From the NCBI GenBank assembly GCA_958295605.1, contig OY282497.1, positions 17,468,369 to 17,532,368 on the forward strand: a stretch of 64,000 nucleotides of DNA, given 5' to 3'. Source of the stretch: Ajuga chamaepitys. Its lineage: Eukaryota > Streptophyta > Magnoliopsida > Lamiales > Lamiaceae. Positions 1 through 12,894 of this stretch are shown piece after piece (position 1 is the first letter of the stretch; each line of letters opens with the position of its first letter). Made by a program: the position numbers and the translations under genes. Under the pieces are notes generated by a model. The model had not been told where the DNA came from and searched no databases. It worked only from the letters and a program-made list of their open reading frames with translations.

Positions 1-540
1 CTTAATTGATCATATACCTTGTAAACAAATATATGTGCTGATGATTTTTCGTTTTTGTTTTCGTTTCACAACAGTGGCAACCAAATCTGCAAGAAAATAG
101 TGTTTGCAACAAACAGCTCCAGAAATTTTGTTTCAATGATGATTTACTCAACGAAACATGGGGTTTAAACCGGAAGAACAACAAAGGTTTAAACAGATAT
201 GAAAATAGTACAGGTTTTCAAATTTTTGAATATGAGATCTTTTGCAGTGAACCAATATGAGCAGAACGCAACAGAGCCATGAATTAATCATGGCTCAAAA
301 TGTACATGTAAATTCGATGTTTGATTCAGTAGATTTTAGAAGCATATTAAAAATAGTAAACAAAATAAAGAACTTACAAAAATGATCAAGGAGGGCGACG
401 ACTGATTGTTTCTGAACGACGGAATGAATGATGGTGTGCCGCCTTTCTTGCTCGTATTTAAAGATGAGACATTAGGGTTTTGAATAGCTCTAAGAATCCT
501 ATAATTCCCTAAAATCAAATATATTCAGATTGTTTCAACA
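1..540 (-). other. Possible promoter, 5' UTR exon and first intron of a minus-strand gene leaving the window
   Basis: Read on the minus strand, a TTTAAATAC box near 460 is preceded by an AAACCCTAA-like telo-box. It is followed by a pyrimidine-rich, less AT-rich stretch (about 375-450) that ends at a good donor (GTAAGT) near 370. A matching acceptor (TTCTTGCAG) lies near 92, after which the sequence runs off the left edge. No conserved protein is visible. The short reading frames here are probably UTR or intron. The splice sites and promoter-like motifs are visible; that they form a gene start is inference. Confidence 0.3.
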
Positions 541-1655
541 TAAATGATTTGTTAAAATGGACCAAATTGATTTCCTATATCTTAAATTGATATATTTTTC
601 AATTACAAAATAGAGTTAATATCTCATAAATTGTTTTTCAGCGAAAAAAAAAAGATGATCTATTCATTGCATTGCATAAGACGGTAACAAACTACCTAAA
701 AAAGCGATTTTATGGGATATTAAAACTGTTGACCAGATCCGGATCATATATATCTGGGGTTTTTTAAGCACTGATATTACACCAAAATTGATTTAAACGA
801 AAAAAATATAATTTTTGGGAAAAAAACTTTTCCAGTTTAGTAAATGCAAATGGGCGGGAAAAGACCATTCTTACTAACTCAAGCAAAAAGTCATTTTGTT
901 TTTAGATATATATAGATATAGATATAGATATATATATATAGATATAGATTTTATGGTTATTTTTAATTATTTATAGTTAAAATTTAAAATTATTTTATAA
1001 ATCAAAAAATTCTATATATATATGTAAGCCACAATAGTGACAATTCTGTAAGTAACACTTTTCGGCCTAAAATTTTAGATTATGATTGGTAAGTTGTTGT
1101 CACATTTGGTAAAGATCAAAATTTATTTACTTTCTAAAGTTGCTGCTTTTTTTTTTTCATTTCTAATCTAATTATTATGTATACTATATCAAATTAATCA
1201 TCTTTTGACGATGTTTGATTTGACATCCATATGATATATATATAATAATAAGATATTCTATTTAAAATAGTATATTATTTGTTCATTAATTATTTAAATA
1301 GATTTCAGTGTTTATTGTTGATTGTACAAAAATATAGTATTGGTTTGGAATATAATTAAAAATCATTCAAATAATTCTCTTTTACAAATTATTGTACTTG
1401 ATTATTTCATTAAAACCACAACTAATCAATTTGTTTTATCTGGCATGAATTGTCTCAAGTTAATATTTAATTTATAATCAGCTTATTAAATTATTAAATT
1501 TGTTAATGCTTATTTGCTATAATAATTATTTTTATTGATAAATTAAAAAACTATGACTTTCGTTCATATATATAACTTTATATATGATAGTTAATCTCAG
1601 AATTTTTTATATTTGAGATATATTAATGTTATTTTTCTATAAATATTTACATTTT
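541..1655. other. AT-rich intergenic DNA with a TAGATA microsatellite
   Basis: No coding potential is seen. A short (TAGATA/TATA) microsatellite occupies about 904-951. The rest is low-complexity A/T sequence. Confidence 0.6.
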
Positions 1656-1659
1656 GCAA

Positions 1660-2617
1660 CCTATACTATATATTATAAAAGTTGCAACTAAACTTCTTTT
1701 AAATAAGCAAAATAAATCAACTAAACTATATGTTTTTTAGACTTTGCAACCTAAACAATACTGGGCCGCCTTAACCAATCTCAATTATGTCTTCTTCTTT
1801 TTTCGCAGTTTGCAACCTAAGCATTTTTCTTTTATTTTTTAACATTAACCAATGTATATAATTAAATGATCTACTATTTACAATATAAATGTATAATTTA
1901 ATTGGAACTTTTCAAAATATATATGAAAGTATTAAGAAATATTGGAGCATTATTCCAACTATTGAATTATTTTGTTATTCCAACTATTTGAATAACTTTC
2001 GAATTTTATTTTGTTAATTCGTTATTCTTTGTATATTGGAAATACCAAGTAAAGTGCTAAAACTTGCAAATAAGATTTTTTAAAAGGGTGATAGTTATAG
2101 TTAGAATTTAAAATTTTATTTGGATAAATTCAAATACTTAAAGTAAAATGGAAAAAATTAAAGAAAAATAAATTTCTTATAACATGATTCAGTTTATTTT
2201 ATTTAATAATATGAGTTGATAGTTAGATATTTATGTTTGTTTTAATATTCATAATTAATTAATTTATTATGCACATAGGTGAAGAATGATGCAAACACAC
2301 TAAATGTGTGTTTAGATTTCAAAGATAAGAAATGATCATTTTGAAAAATATTTTTTATATTGAATATTTACCTTAATGTTAATCATATCATATATATAAA
2401 GTAAGTTATATTAAATTCATATATGACGTGCGAGACTTATATTTACATTACTTATAACTTTATTTATGTTTTATCCTACATTTTAAAGAATATATATTTT
2501 ATTAGGATAAAACCATCACATATTTAAATATTAGATTAGATTATATCATATTTAATTTTATTAAAATCGTTACTTTTGAAAAAAAAACCTCCGTGCATCA
2601 CACGGGAATATTACTAG
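1660..2617 (+). mobile_element. Non-autonomous Helitron-like element
   Basis: The right end has the layout of a Helitron 3' terminus: a short hairpin (CCGTG...CACGG, 2591-2605) followed after 8 to 10 bases by CTAG (2614-2617) and then T. The proposed left end, near 1660, resembles plant Helitron 5' ends (CTATACTATATATTATAAAAG), although the expected first base T is C here. The inside is AT-rich and has no Rep/helicase reading frame, so the element would depend on others. The 3' end is the stronger call; the 5' end is tentative. Confidence 0.45.
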
Positions 2618-3532
2618 TTGGAATTTAAAAAAGAAAAGAAAAAAAGTCTTTATTCCCTTTCCTTCTCGTCTGAATATTCCGGAGCTAAGACCATTCCAAT
2701 GCCATAAAAAAAACCAACAATTAAGATATGCATAAACATCAAAGCGTCTATAAATATAAATACGCCTAACACGTTGATGAATATTTTTTTAAATTAAGAA
2801 TCAAATAGTTCACGAATAACTACATTTGATTAGATCCCGGGTAGAACAGGTTTGCCTAAATTATGAAAAACTCGAACATAGACCCACTGATTTAAAGTTT
2901 AATAAATAAATTTAAGTTCTTCTAAAAGTTCAGAAATATATTTCAAAGGATAAACAGCAGTAGGTATCATTTATGAAGCATACTGCATACCTAAATTCAA
3001 CTAGAGTTTAATACTACGTTGGTTTTATCTTCCCCCTATCCTCATGCAAAACACAACAAAAGAAATACTCAATTGATTCCATGCGTTTTAATTTTTGCTA
3101 ATAAACCATATTTTTATTACACTTATTTCCAACTCATCCATCAAACCTTTTCCTAAAACACTCAAAAAAAGAAAAGAAGAATCCAACCACTCCCTCTCTT
3201 TTAGAATACTGTGAGAAAACAAATCTCAGACATTTCATTAAGGTGCTCTATTCTGGAAAATAATATATTCTATACATTCTTGTTTTCCAATCTCACATTT
3301 CATTAAATAAACACAGTATACGATACAAACAATCGGGGAAATTGAGTTGTAAAAGAAGCCAAGAGTAAGAACAAGAATGCCCTGAATTTAATCCTCCAAA
3401 TTGTTACCAAGACCAAATATTCCAGAAAGAATGAAAGTAGCATCTTCAGTTAATAAATTATTAGCAGTTAGTTCAAGACGGTGAAAATGATCAAGGTCAA
3501 ATTATTGGACAATCTGCTACCAACCCCTTGAT
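2618..3532. other. Intergenic DNA and 3' flank of the DRM2-like gene
   Basis: No gene is seen between the Helitron end and the DRM2-like stop codon. The part nearest 3533 (about 3160-3532) should include the 3' UTR of that minus-strand gene. A polyadenylation site cannot be fixed from sequence alone. Confidence 0.5.
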
Positions 3533-6500
3533 CTACAGCTGCCTATCTGCCATAAGATTCTTGACTAAATCCAAAATACGGAAATAGTCAAAGAAAAGGC
3601 GCGATTCAGTGCCCTCCAGCCCGTCCCTGCTCACCCTGTTGCTTCCAGCCAGGTTGTTGCACGGGCTCCCACCAACTATTAGATCAAACCCACCACCAAT
3701 CATGTCCATTATCTGTTCCAGTCGATCGCCATCCATAAGCTGCACATCATCATAATCGTACAAGTTCCCCGACTGATTCGTTTGTTCCCACCAGCTTCTC
3801 ACAATGTCTCTGTTTACCTTGGATTTCTCAACCGAAACCACATTTTTCAGTTTGATTCCAAGTCTGTGCAGTGCAACTTCAGCACCACCAATTCCAGAGA
3901 AGAGGGACAGTACGTTGATGCCATTAGGAAACATGTCCTTCAAAACAGACAGATGGTAGGCCACGGTATCGACCTGTGTGGAAATCCAAGGTTAAATTTC
4001 ATGTTATGAATTGCTAGGACACTTGCATTTATTTCATCAACTTAAAGCGCCAACAGATAGTGATTGTATCCTCAAACGAAAAGTATAAGAAACAGCAGGA
4101 AAAGGCTGGAATGAATTCATAAAATAGGTGAAAAAGCTGCTGACCTGAAATGAATTACCGAGGGACTTGTAGCGATCGGTCCTACTGATCCCGCCACCTC
4201 TTGTGTGGTTCTTTGGGAAGCCCAACAGCATCTCCACTTCATCGGGCTCAAGAGGGGCCAGTTTGTTCCGCCCAACCCAAACCAGGTTCCACTTCCGACA
4301 TTCGTAAAGGACTTTCTTTTGGATAAATTCAGGCGGCTCCCCATCATACCTCTCCAGATCCTCACGAAGTCTCTCTGTTAGCTTAGCACTTGCAATTGCA
4401 GTCTGTAAGCAGTTCAGTTTGTCTCTTGGGTCCCACGCAGGCCACCATCTTCTAGATAGGGGAAATGCTTGCTGGACGGTGAGAGGTGGGAGGGGGACGA
4501 GAGGGAACCTGTTCTCTATGGGCAGATTATGGACGTACCCTCTCTTCCTAGCAGCAGCACAGAAAAACTTGGAATCAACAAACTCCGGCTCGATGTCATA
4601 GAGAAACCGAGATATTTGGTCCCAAACGCCCTTGGGGGTAAGAGCAACATTTTCGTAGTAGAAGTAGGGACGCCCTCTTGCTCTTTCCGGCAAACTACGA
4701 TGGATACGTCCAGGTTGGTCGGAGGGAACTCCATATCCAATCATTGGGTTAGGAAGACGGATTGCCTCCTCGATCACATTATTCTTTCTCATGTCTATGT
4801 GCTTTCTCTTTTTCTTGTTGCAGCTGCTACTTGCACTATAAAGATGCTTCGGCTGTGGGACATTGTAGAAAGTGGTCAAATTTTTTCAGTTCTTTCCTTT
4901 TCTCTTGAAAATTAGACACCATAATCTTGAAAGGGTTACACTAAGATAAATGACAAAACTGACCTTAAGATCATCTTCAGGCAAATAGCAACTTTCCTCT
5001 CTAGCTATTTGGGCAGAAAATATACAATCAATTAAATCAGCCACAGAGGCACCTGGGGCTGAAAAGGTGACAGCAAGAAATATGTTTTGTGAGCTCAGAC
5101 AGCACAGTAAAATGTAACTCCATCTTTTGTTCTTTTAAGCCTGAGTATATACAAGCCCACTACATATGTGTATCTAACAAAAGTCAAGCATGCATCTGAC
5201 ACTTAAAGAACACAGAGTAAAAAATTCACTTGCAATATTATCCCACAATTACACAGGAATAGTAAATCATCAGTGCAATAGGGGACCAGAGATAATGTAA
5301 ATAAGACTTCATCGTTTGCAGCACAAGACTATCTACCGCCCAAACTTAACTTATATTCAGCATTAGAACTGTAACTGAAAACTTGTCTAGCACAAACTGC
5401 TAACTGGACTACAAGATAAATGTCCATCTCGATATTTCCAAGACGTGTTCTGTGGCAGAATTCAAACAGGATACAGGTGACAGAAAAATTTGCACCAAGA
5501 GCCATTGGAAACATAAAGATATATTCATGTTATAATCAAAGAAGCAACCAAGTATGATGCAAAAGCAATTCAAAAGACATGTTCATGCAGCTACACATAC
5601 CTGCTAAGGTTTCAAGTAACCGTAGGGATAAAGAGAAATAAAAGCAAGTAGAATTGAATTGAATGAATGTTCTTGTAGAAAAAGACATCAGCAATAATAT
5701 GTTATGCAAATTACAGCAAAAAATAAAAATACTCAAAAATAGAAGTAATTCAGGATCAGGGAAAGGGATTCCCAAATTGATTAGCACAGCTTCCGGAAGC
5801 AAAAGAAAGATATGAACATTTAGGTTGCATTTCAATCCAAGGATGTAGAGGATGGATTTAAAATCTATAATAACAAATCATTGAGGTTGTTTCGGTGAGT
5901 TCATTCTAAGATTAGTTATCTATCACATCCACTTTGTATTAAGTCATTTAAAATTCTTCACCAAATTATCTCAATCAAAACCTCAAATCTAGATGCAGCC
6001 TTAGGTACATATAAAGAGCCGGACCATGTGATCATTATATATAAACATAAATCTGACTATTACTGTAACAGAAATGAAGCTGTGGTCATAACATCTACTG
6101 ATATTTTCTCATTTTCAGAGTTCCTTTTTCAAGACTGACCAACATTATCATCCTCCAAGATTATAATCTCCAATTGTTCAGAGACTAATTTTATAGTAAA
6201 GTAATCACTTTAAATAAGACTCCTTATTGCAGCAAATGTAAATTAAGAAACAAAGGAACGATCATTGTGACCAAGCATATTTCATTGGAATCATATTATT
6301 GAGAAACAATACAATTTATCTTCACAATACTATCATAACAGATTTTTGCTGACTTGTACTTTCCCAATCCTACCCCCACAGGTCTGCTGAAGCTATTGCA
6401 GGAAACAGTAAATTGGGAGTTCAGGTATGCAACCTTTACCCAAATAAAATATCATCAGAAAATCAAGTAAGAATTCAAAGAGGCCATGCAGTAAAAGGAA

Positions 6501-9059
6501 ATGCACATCAAAGGGAAATTTTCTAATGGATTCAGTCAAACAATAAGAAACGATTAGCAGTATATATGTATGAACCTGATCTGTCAATAGCAATTGAAGC
6601 CTCTTCCGCAGAGTATCCCATATTTAGTAAATCAAGCAACTTTTGGTCCTCTTCGGACAAAGATCCTACACTTGCTAAGCCAAGCAACTCTTTGTGCTTG
6701 TCAGTCAAGGGTTTCTCCTGCAAGATTGATTTTTTTTCTTATTTGTCCCCCAGGAGTGGAGAATGCACTAACAGAATCATGATTACAAGTTCCACTTACT
6801 AATTGTCAAAGATTATCACTCGACATAAAATCAACATTTTGAAGAAAATAACCAAGACAGAAAAAAGTAATGACTAAGAAAACAGGGCAGAATCAATAAT
6901 GCATGACAATGTGGGATAGACTTTCAGGTTTTGGACTGTATATCGTATTGATGTCATACCGACTATCCCTAATTGACATTCAGTGAAATCATCTGAGTTT
7001 CTTGAATGTTTATAACTCCATCACTTCAGTCAGTAGATACAACTTTATAGTTCTCTAAGATCAGGATACTGGGAGCAACTAACATCTATATTTAAAGCAC
7101 TCGACAAATCTGCATTATGTTTAGACATAACTAAAAAATAAAACCATGATAATTTGTTTGTATTATAATGGTACTATAGATTATCAGTTGACATAAAAGA
7201 GGGGGAAAAGTGAAGTCACAATATTATGTGAGTCTTGCAAACTGAAGCAGGAAACACAACACAGCAATGATGGCTCTTGGTCTTTAGCTTTAGATGGCAA
7301 ATCACATCCATATCCAAAGGAAATAAACTAAAGCATTACCGAAGGCATTAAAGCCTTAAACTGCTTCAGATGACAAATATTATATCATGCTAGAACTGAA
7401 AATGTAAGAAAAGAATATGACACTGACAGGAATAGTAAAGCTTCACATACCTCTATTTCATCTTCTGACCAGCTCTCCATATCTGACAGATCTTCCGGCA
7501 AGGCCTCGTTATAGTCAAGTGAACTTGGATCAGAATGTTGGCTCAACTGTTGTTCAGGAGAGTCTTCAAGAGTCTGGAAATCAACATATACATCACCCAA
7601 GGCACTGGCCCACAGTCAGGAACTCGAAAAGATTCACGAAAATAAAGAATTCGGAAAATTGCTTTGAGTGGTGAACAAGGAAATTCCAGAAAAGGTACAA
7701 GCCATCGGTAGCATATCCTCGGTCTTCCAACTAATTTGGGGTTCGCTACACTATTGAGGAAACGTCTACCGGAAATCTGAGCATTGTATACTGCCAAAAA
7801 CTACTTACAATAATTTCCATTAATTATACATGGAAGTTGCATAGAACAACAACTAAGGCACTCATTTCCTGCTACTAGGAATATGAGGTACAAGCATATA
7901 TTATGAAAAGTGATTTCTTTAAAACCTGAAAATGTTAAAAAAGCACATATTCCTATTAATACAGATAATAATTGGTGTAAAGATAACATGTTGAGGGACA
8001 TGAAACCATACAAAAGTGATGATAACTAGATGAAAAGGCAGCAAATGGACCATAGCACCTCAAGGGCAGCTGAGTCATATTAACAATCCATTTAGCCATG
8101 TCACAAGGAAAACTGTTTAACCACCCAGCATCATGTTCATTTATTAATTGAAAGGCAGAAGTAGCTTTTGTAAGTAATGAACTATTACTGATGATCCACC
8201 TCAAAAGTTATGTAACACGTCAAATAGGTCTAAAGAGATGTGCTCATATACATGTTAATTAATGTTTGAAATTTAGTGCCCCTCAATTGAGAAAAGGTGT
8301 GATTGCACTTTAAAATTTTTCCATCAGCGACAGACATGAAGCTAGGGGTTACATCTTAAAAGAAATGGAATTCCATCCTATGGAACAAGCACTAAAACAA
8401 GAGAACTTCTTTAGATTTACATTATATAATATAAAGGCACAGATTCAAGTATGATGAATATATGCAGCCATCACGCACCGAGTATGTTAAAATGGTGTTT
8501 AGTATTGACTCTGCATCTCCTTCTCCTGCATGACAATAAAGCACGTTGGACACCACTGACCACTGTTATCTCAAATAAATCATTCTGCGTAAAAGAGTTT
8601 ATATACCATTTTCTTCAATGGCTTTCATAACCATTTTCTCCGAAAACCCCATGCCTACAAAATGATTGATCAGCTTGAGAACAGAATCACCTCCGGATGC
8701 GCTTGCCTTTCCATACAGAATAAGACGAACTTAATCATAATATCAGGGACGAGTGCAAAATAAGAAGTTATATTTTCGCCTAACAAATGGTCAATAATTA
8801 ACACTCAAAGAATTAGAGCCATAAAAAAACCTGTAGCTTTACATCCCCATTGCCAGAAATTGCACCAGTGAGAGCCAATGTCCCCGGTTCTGAAACAATT
8901 TCCAGTTCATCATCGGTGGTCCAATCAATATCAAAACCTCCATCTCCAGAAGCATTTGTGTCCTATACGCACATTAGACTCACAAAATTACGAAATGAAA
9001 CTCGGGAGTACAAAAAAACATCAATATCTCATGATAAGCATAGAAAAAAAATGTACCAT
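3533..9059 (-). CDS. DRM2: DRM2-like de novo cytosine-5 DNA methyltransferase (complete, nine coding exons)
   Basis: This enzyme family transfers methyl groups to cytosine in all sequence contexts in the nucleus, as the catalytic step of RNA-directed DNA methylation. Coding exons on the minus strand, all with GT/AG borders and consistent phase, are 9057-9090 (ATG at 9057-9059), 8831-8962, 8607-8706, 8479-8525, 7451-7573, 6576-6717, 4964-5058, 4145-4852 and 3533-3973. They give 596 residues, close to the usual length of about 600. UBA-type segments lie near residues 54-79 (FVGMGFSEKMV), 160-183 (LLNMGYSAEEA) and 184-205. A basic KKKRK stretch near 227-231 may be a nuclear signal. The catalytic domain shows the circularly permuted order that defines DRMs: motif VI (ENVA, about 281), IX (LLGFP), X (GNSFQV, about 445), then I (FSGIGG, about 475) and IV (SPCNN, catalytic Cys about 555). 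No stop or frameshift is seen. The orthology to DRM2 is inferred from domain order; DRM1 is not excluded. Confidence 0.93.
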
Positions 9060-9329
9060 ATTTCCCCTTTGTCAGGAAACAGACCTCAACCTGTAAAGAT
9101 ATATCATTTAACAGAAGTAAGAATTAACTCAATGAAGCCAACAGACATGCTAAACATTCTGATCGTTGGTTCATTTCAAACAATTCATGCTTATAATGAA
9201 ACACTAAGTCATACACATTCCAGGAAAAATATCATTTTCCACAACTATTCATCCAACAAGACAAAAGCTGCCAACAACAATCTCATACAAATTTTAAATA
9301 TATAAGCCAAGAGCTCTAACTTTGAGAAG

Positions 9330-10310
9330 AAAAGATGAAAAAAGATGGGGGGTGATAAGACCACAAGAACTGCCATCAAATCCGAATTTTCTTAATTGAA
9401 AGTCATTCAGTTCCCACTGAGTGATCAGAATGATTCTTCCTAACTTGAGCAGAGCCCTAAACCATTAGCACCATGGTTATCAATCTCTCCAGATCAGCAC
9501 GATTCAAAATTAACACCTATTGTCCTTTACATGGGCACGAAGACATTTCAATTATCACTTAAAATGTCCAAAAATTAAAATCACAAAGACGAGCAAAGAG
9601 AAAGTCGACATACTCAAAGAACCTGGATGAGCTTCACAATATAACTTCACGTCCTGCCCTCAACACCAACCTTTCGTCAATGCATCTTCTAACAACGAGC
9701 AGAAAGGGCACAATTTTATGCAAATTAAAGTAACAAATATAATCAACAGTTAAATTCAATACAAAACAGATGGAGTCACATTAATGGAACAGTTGTAAAT
9801 GTGAGTGTGGTAAAAAGCCTTTAAGAAAAAAAAACGAAAGAGAAAGGGGAAATGAATAGCACGCAGACTATAACAACTGCCATCAAATAAAAAAATTCTT
9901 AAATGAACCTCAATAAACTTCGAACTTACTGAACCCAAAATAATTCCCCTAACTCAAGCAAAACCCTAGCCCGTCAGGCACATGGAAATCAATCACTCCA
10001 GATCAGGAGGAATCGAGTTCACCACCTATTACCCTTTGCATGGGCGTGATTATTTCAATTATTACTAAAAAATGTCCGAAAAATAGAACTCACAAAGACG
10101 AGCAGAGAGAAAGCAAAAATACTTGAAGAATTCAGATGATACAACTTCACGTTCTCCGTTCAACACTAATCGTTCATCAATCCATCTTTCATCAAAGACT
10201 AGAGAGTCGCAATTTTCTGAAAAAGAAAAAACTAATGATCAACGGGTAAATTAATAAAGGTAGATGAAGCCACATTAATGAAATAACTGAAATCCGAACG
10301 GGGAAGAAAA
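9330..10310. repeat. Diverged tandem duplication (about 0.5 kb x 2) in the DRM2 5' UTR intron
   Basis: About 9330-9830 and 9831-10310 are two collinear, diverged copies with a period near 507 bp (AACTGCCATCAAAT at 9368 and 9875). Both also share AATCAATC/ACTCCAGATCAG, GGGC(A/G)(C/T)GA and TCACAAAGACGAGCA(A/G)AGAGAAAG blocks in the same order. A partial third copy appears to run into the first-exon donor near 10340-10374. All lie inside the first intron of the DRM2-like gene. Confidence 0.75.
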
Positions 10311-10359
10311 ACAGAGAGAGAATACAGAAACAGAAAAAGAACCGCTGATCAACAGATGG

Positions 10360-10545
10360 AACAGATTCAGTCACCTGTAACTGAAATCAACGTAAAGAAA
10401 TGTGAAAATTGAGTGGTGAATTTTGGGAGAGGATGAGAAAGAGAAAAGAAGAGATTCCTCCCCAGCACTCACTCAGCAGAATGACAAGCGAACAGAAAAT
10501 ATCACGTATCACACCAATTTAAACCCACGCGCCAACTCCCAAACA
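10360..10545 (-). promoter_or_regulatory. DRM2-like promoter and 5' UTR first exon
   Basis: On the minus strand a TTTAAATT box near 10515-10522 precedes a CT-rich leader (about 10375-10490). The leader ends at a donor (ACAG|GTGACT) at 10374/10375. Its 3' partner is the acceptor at 9091-9092, which opens the 34-nt exon carrying the ATG. A GCGCCAA motif (10529-10535) is close to, but not a full match for, an E2F site. The transcription start is inferred from composition only. Confidence 0.5.
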
Positions 10546-11981
10546 CAAGCAATGGAAAAATAAATTAAGATTTAGAACATCGAATGCTTTTTTCTTTTTA
10601 ATCACGTTTTTTATCATTATTGGATATTGGATTGGATTTTACCTTTATAAGTAGAGAAAATGTATATTACATTATTATTACTGATATAAGATTTATATTT
10701 TGATGGTTGATTTATGTTGACCGTCTTAAAGGTGAAAAATAAGTAGCATGAATTATGTACGCTGAAGTATAAACAAGTATTTTTGGATATGTAAAATAAA
10801 AATGGCTATTGTTTCATTCTTTAGTGTTACTATTCAATTAATATCATCATATTTTAGGAGTGTGTTTGTTTTTTATTTTTCTCAGTAGATTTAGGGGCAA
10901 ATCATAATAAAGCACACAATTAATTTCCTCACTCAAGTTTAACTCAGCACTCTTCACTTTAAACAACCTAAATGTTAATATATGTGAAAGTTACATAGCA
11001 CACTTGGTCTTTAAGAACTCAAATATTTTAAAAGTAGTTTTAATTGACACACGTTTATAATATTGATGAAATTAGCGAGAGGAGGACCAATTCGTCTGGC
11101 AAAATGACTTGACTGCCCAAGAAAATAAAATAACTTCCATTTAGAAAATATATTAGAAACCACAAGGCAAGGCCTAAGGAGAAGGGGAAACGGTTACAAG
11201 AGAAGATCGTATATTTAGATTTTAGATATAATTTTGGTTAAGTGAATGAATCCACTTTTATTTATGTGTTCATATTAGTCATAAGAAGAAATCTTGAATG
11301 GTTTTAAGCATTTTGACTTAAATTCATTGAACCTTAATTTGGAGTGGAAATGAGACGGGAAATAAAAAGCAAGTAGCATGAATTCTATACACATAAATGT
11401 AGACGAGTGTATTTCTTGAAATTTGTGAATGACTAGTATTTCCACCCTAGGAATTGGCTTTTAGTGCACCTAGGGATGAATTAGTTTAAAATTATCTGTG
11501 AAGTTTGACCTATTTACTAGAAAGTCCAGCAAAATTAGAACTTTTTATTTACAAATTGCACCAATTGAAAAGCATTTACAAGAAAAAGCATAATAAGTCT
11601 ATAAGAAGTTACTGTTTACTACCAAGATTCATTAATCTTGCGGGTAGATGTTCATTGTTATGATATTAGGAGTAACTTTCTTAAAAAGAAGAGTAGAGAA
11701 AATTTTCTTTACAAAAACAATAAGATGGTCCATCTTCGAGTTTTCAATAGTTCTCAAAGTCAGGGAAAATGCATGGTGGAATTTGGAATAGAAATTTGGC
11801 TCAAAGGCTTCCTTCACTCATTGTCATATTATAAATGAAATTTGGATTAAATAGTGATATCATCATGCATTGATTATTGTTTGGTAGCTTTTAGTAAAGT
11901 CCTTCACTAAAGTAAGATTCCATCGTATTTTATCGTTACATTTTTATTTTTTTCATTTGGCCAAATTAGTCATATAATTAT
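10546..11981. other. AT-rich intergenic DNA
   Basis: No gene is supported. Two related stretches of about 50 bp (near 10735 and 11350, both with AAGTAGCATGAATT) are a dispersed direct repeat of unknown origin. Confidence 0.55.
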
Positions 11982-11983
11982 TA

Positions 11984-12209
11984 CTCCCTCCGTCCCACCT
12001 TATCTTGCACACTTTCCTTAAATGGCCGTCACACCTTATCTTACACAGCCTAGAAAAGGAAAGTTATAACATAATCTCCACCCTCAAAATCTTCACTCTC
12101 AATCTCCACCCTCAATTTACCTTTGAAAAGTCAACAAACAACCAAAAAGCAACTTTTCTTAATACTCGTGCCGACCCCCCCTGTGCAAGATAAACCGGGA
12201 CGGAGGGAG
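11984..12209. mobile_element. Stowaway-type MITE 1
   Basis: Ends CTCCCTCCGTCCC and GGGACGGAGGGAG are inverted and flanked by a TA target duplication (11982-11983 and 12210-12211). This is the hallmark of Tc1/mariner Stowaway MITEs. The inside carries the family core (AATCTCCACCCTCAA...GTCAACAAA) shared with the other copies in this window. Confidence 0.88.
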
Positions 12210-12642
12210 TACATCCTAATACAGTAACATTGATAACATGTAATGTTTTTAAATGGAGGACATAAGTGTATTTTTCTTTTCTTTTTTCTTTTTCATTACC
12301 TAGACTGTTATATGGATTATCAAAGGTATAAGTAAGCGCAACTACTCACCTCTTATCTTAATAATACTACTAAATGAGCCCAAAATTGAAAATATCTCAA
12401 CTTTTCCCGATTATTTTCAATCTTACCCCTTGTTCCTTAAAAGGAAAATATATGTATGTGTGTGTATATATATATATGTATTACTCCTCATGTTCTACAA
12501 AAATAGTCTACTTACAATTTTTATGCATATTAAGAAAAATTATTTATTAGATATAAACATTTCTATCATACCCTTATTCAATATGAAGAATGAAGGAATA
12601 CTAAATATAAATAATTACTAATATTTCAATACAAATGATATA
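12210..12642. other. AT-rich spacer between MITEs
   Basis: No gene is seen. A short GT/AT-rich microsatellite lies near 12455-12478. Confidence 0.5.
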
Positions 12643-12894
12643 CTTCCTCCGTTGCATATTAATTGACGTTTTAGGATATTTTTCATTTTTTCAATTAATT
12701 GACGTTTTACATATTTTTCATCAATTCTACCAACTTTTTCCCTGAACTCAATCCCAAAATATCTTTATTATTCAATCTATCAGAGATATTTTGATTTGAT
12801 CAAATCTTTAGCTGAGTGTATATTTATCATAATATTCAATTCTTAATTCTTCTCTTTCATTCTAAAACGTCAATTAATATAGAATGAAAAGAGT
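12643..12894. mobile_element. Mariner/Stowaway-like MITE with TTGACGTTTTA subterminal motif
   Basis: The left end reads CTTCCTCCGTTGCATATT followed by AATTGACGTTTTA. The right end carries its inverse (AAAACGTCAATTAATAT). TA dinucleotides flank both ends. It is a different subfamily from the CGTCCC MITEs. It has no coding capacity. Confidence 0.6.

Noticed and set aside
4419..4915. Plus-strand frames across the DRM2 methyltransferase exon
   Set aside because: Shadows of the minus-strand coding exon.
10529..10535. E2F site in the DRM2 promoter
   Set aside because: GCGCCAA is only a partial match to the consensus.
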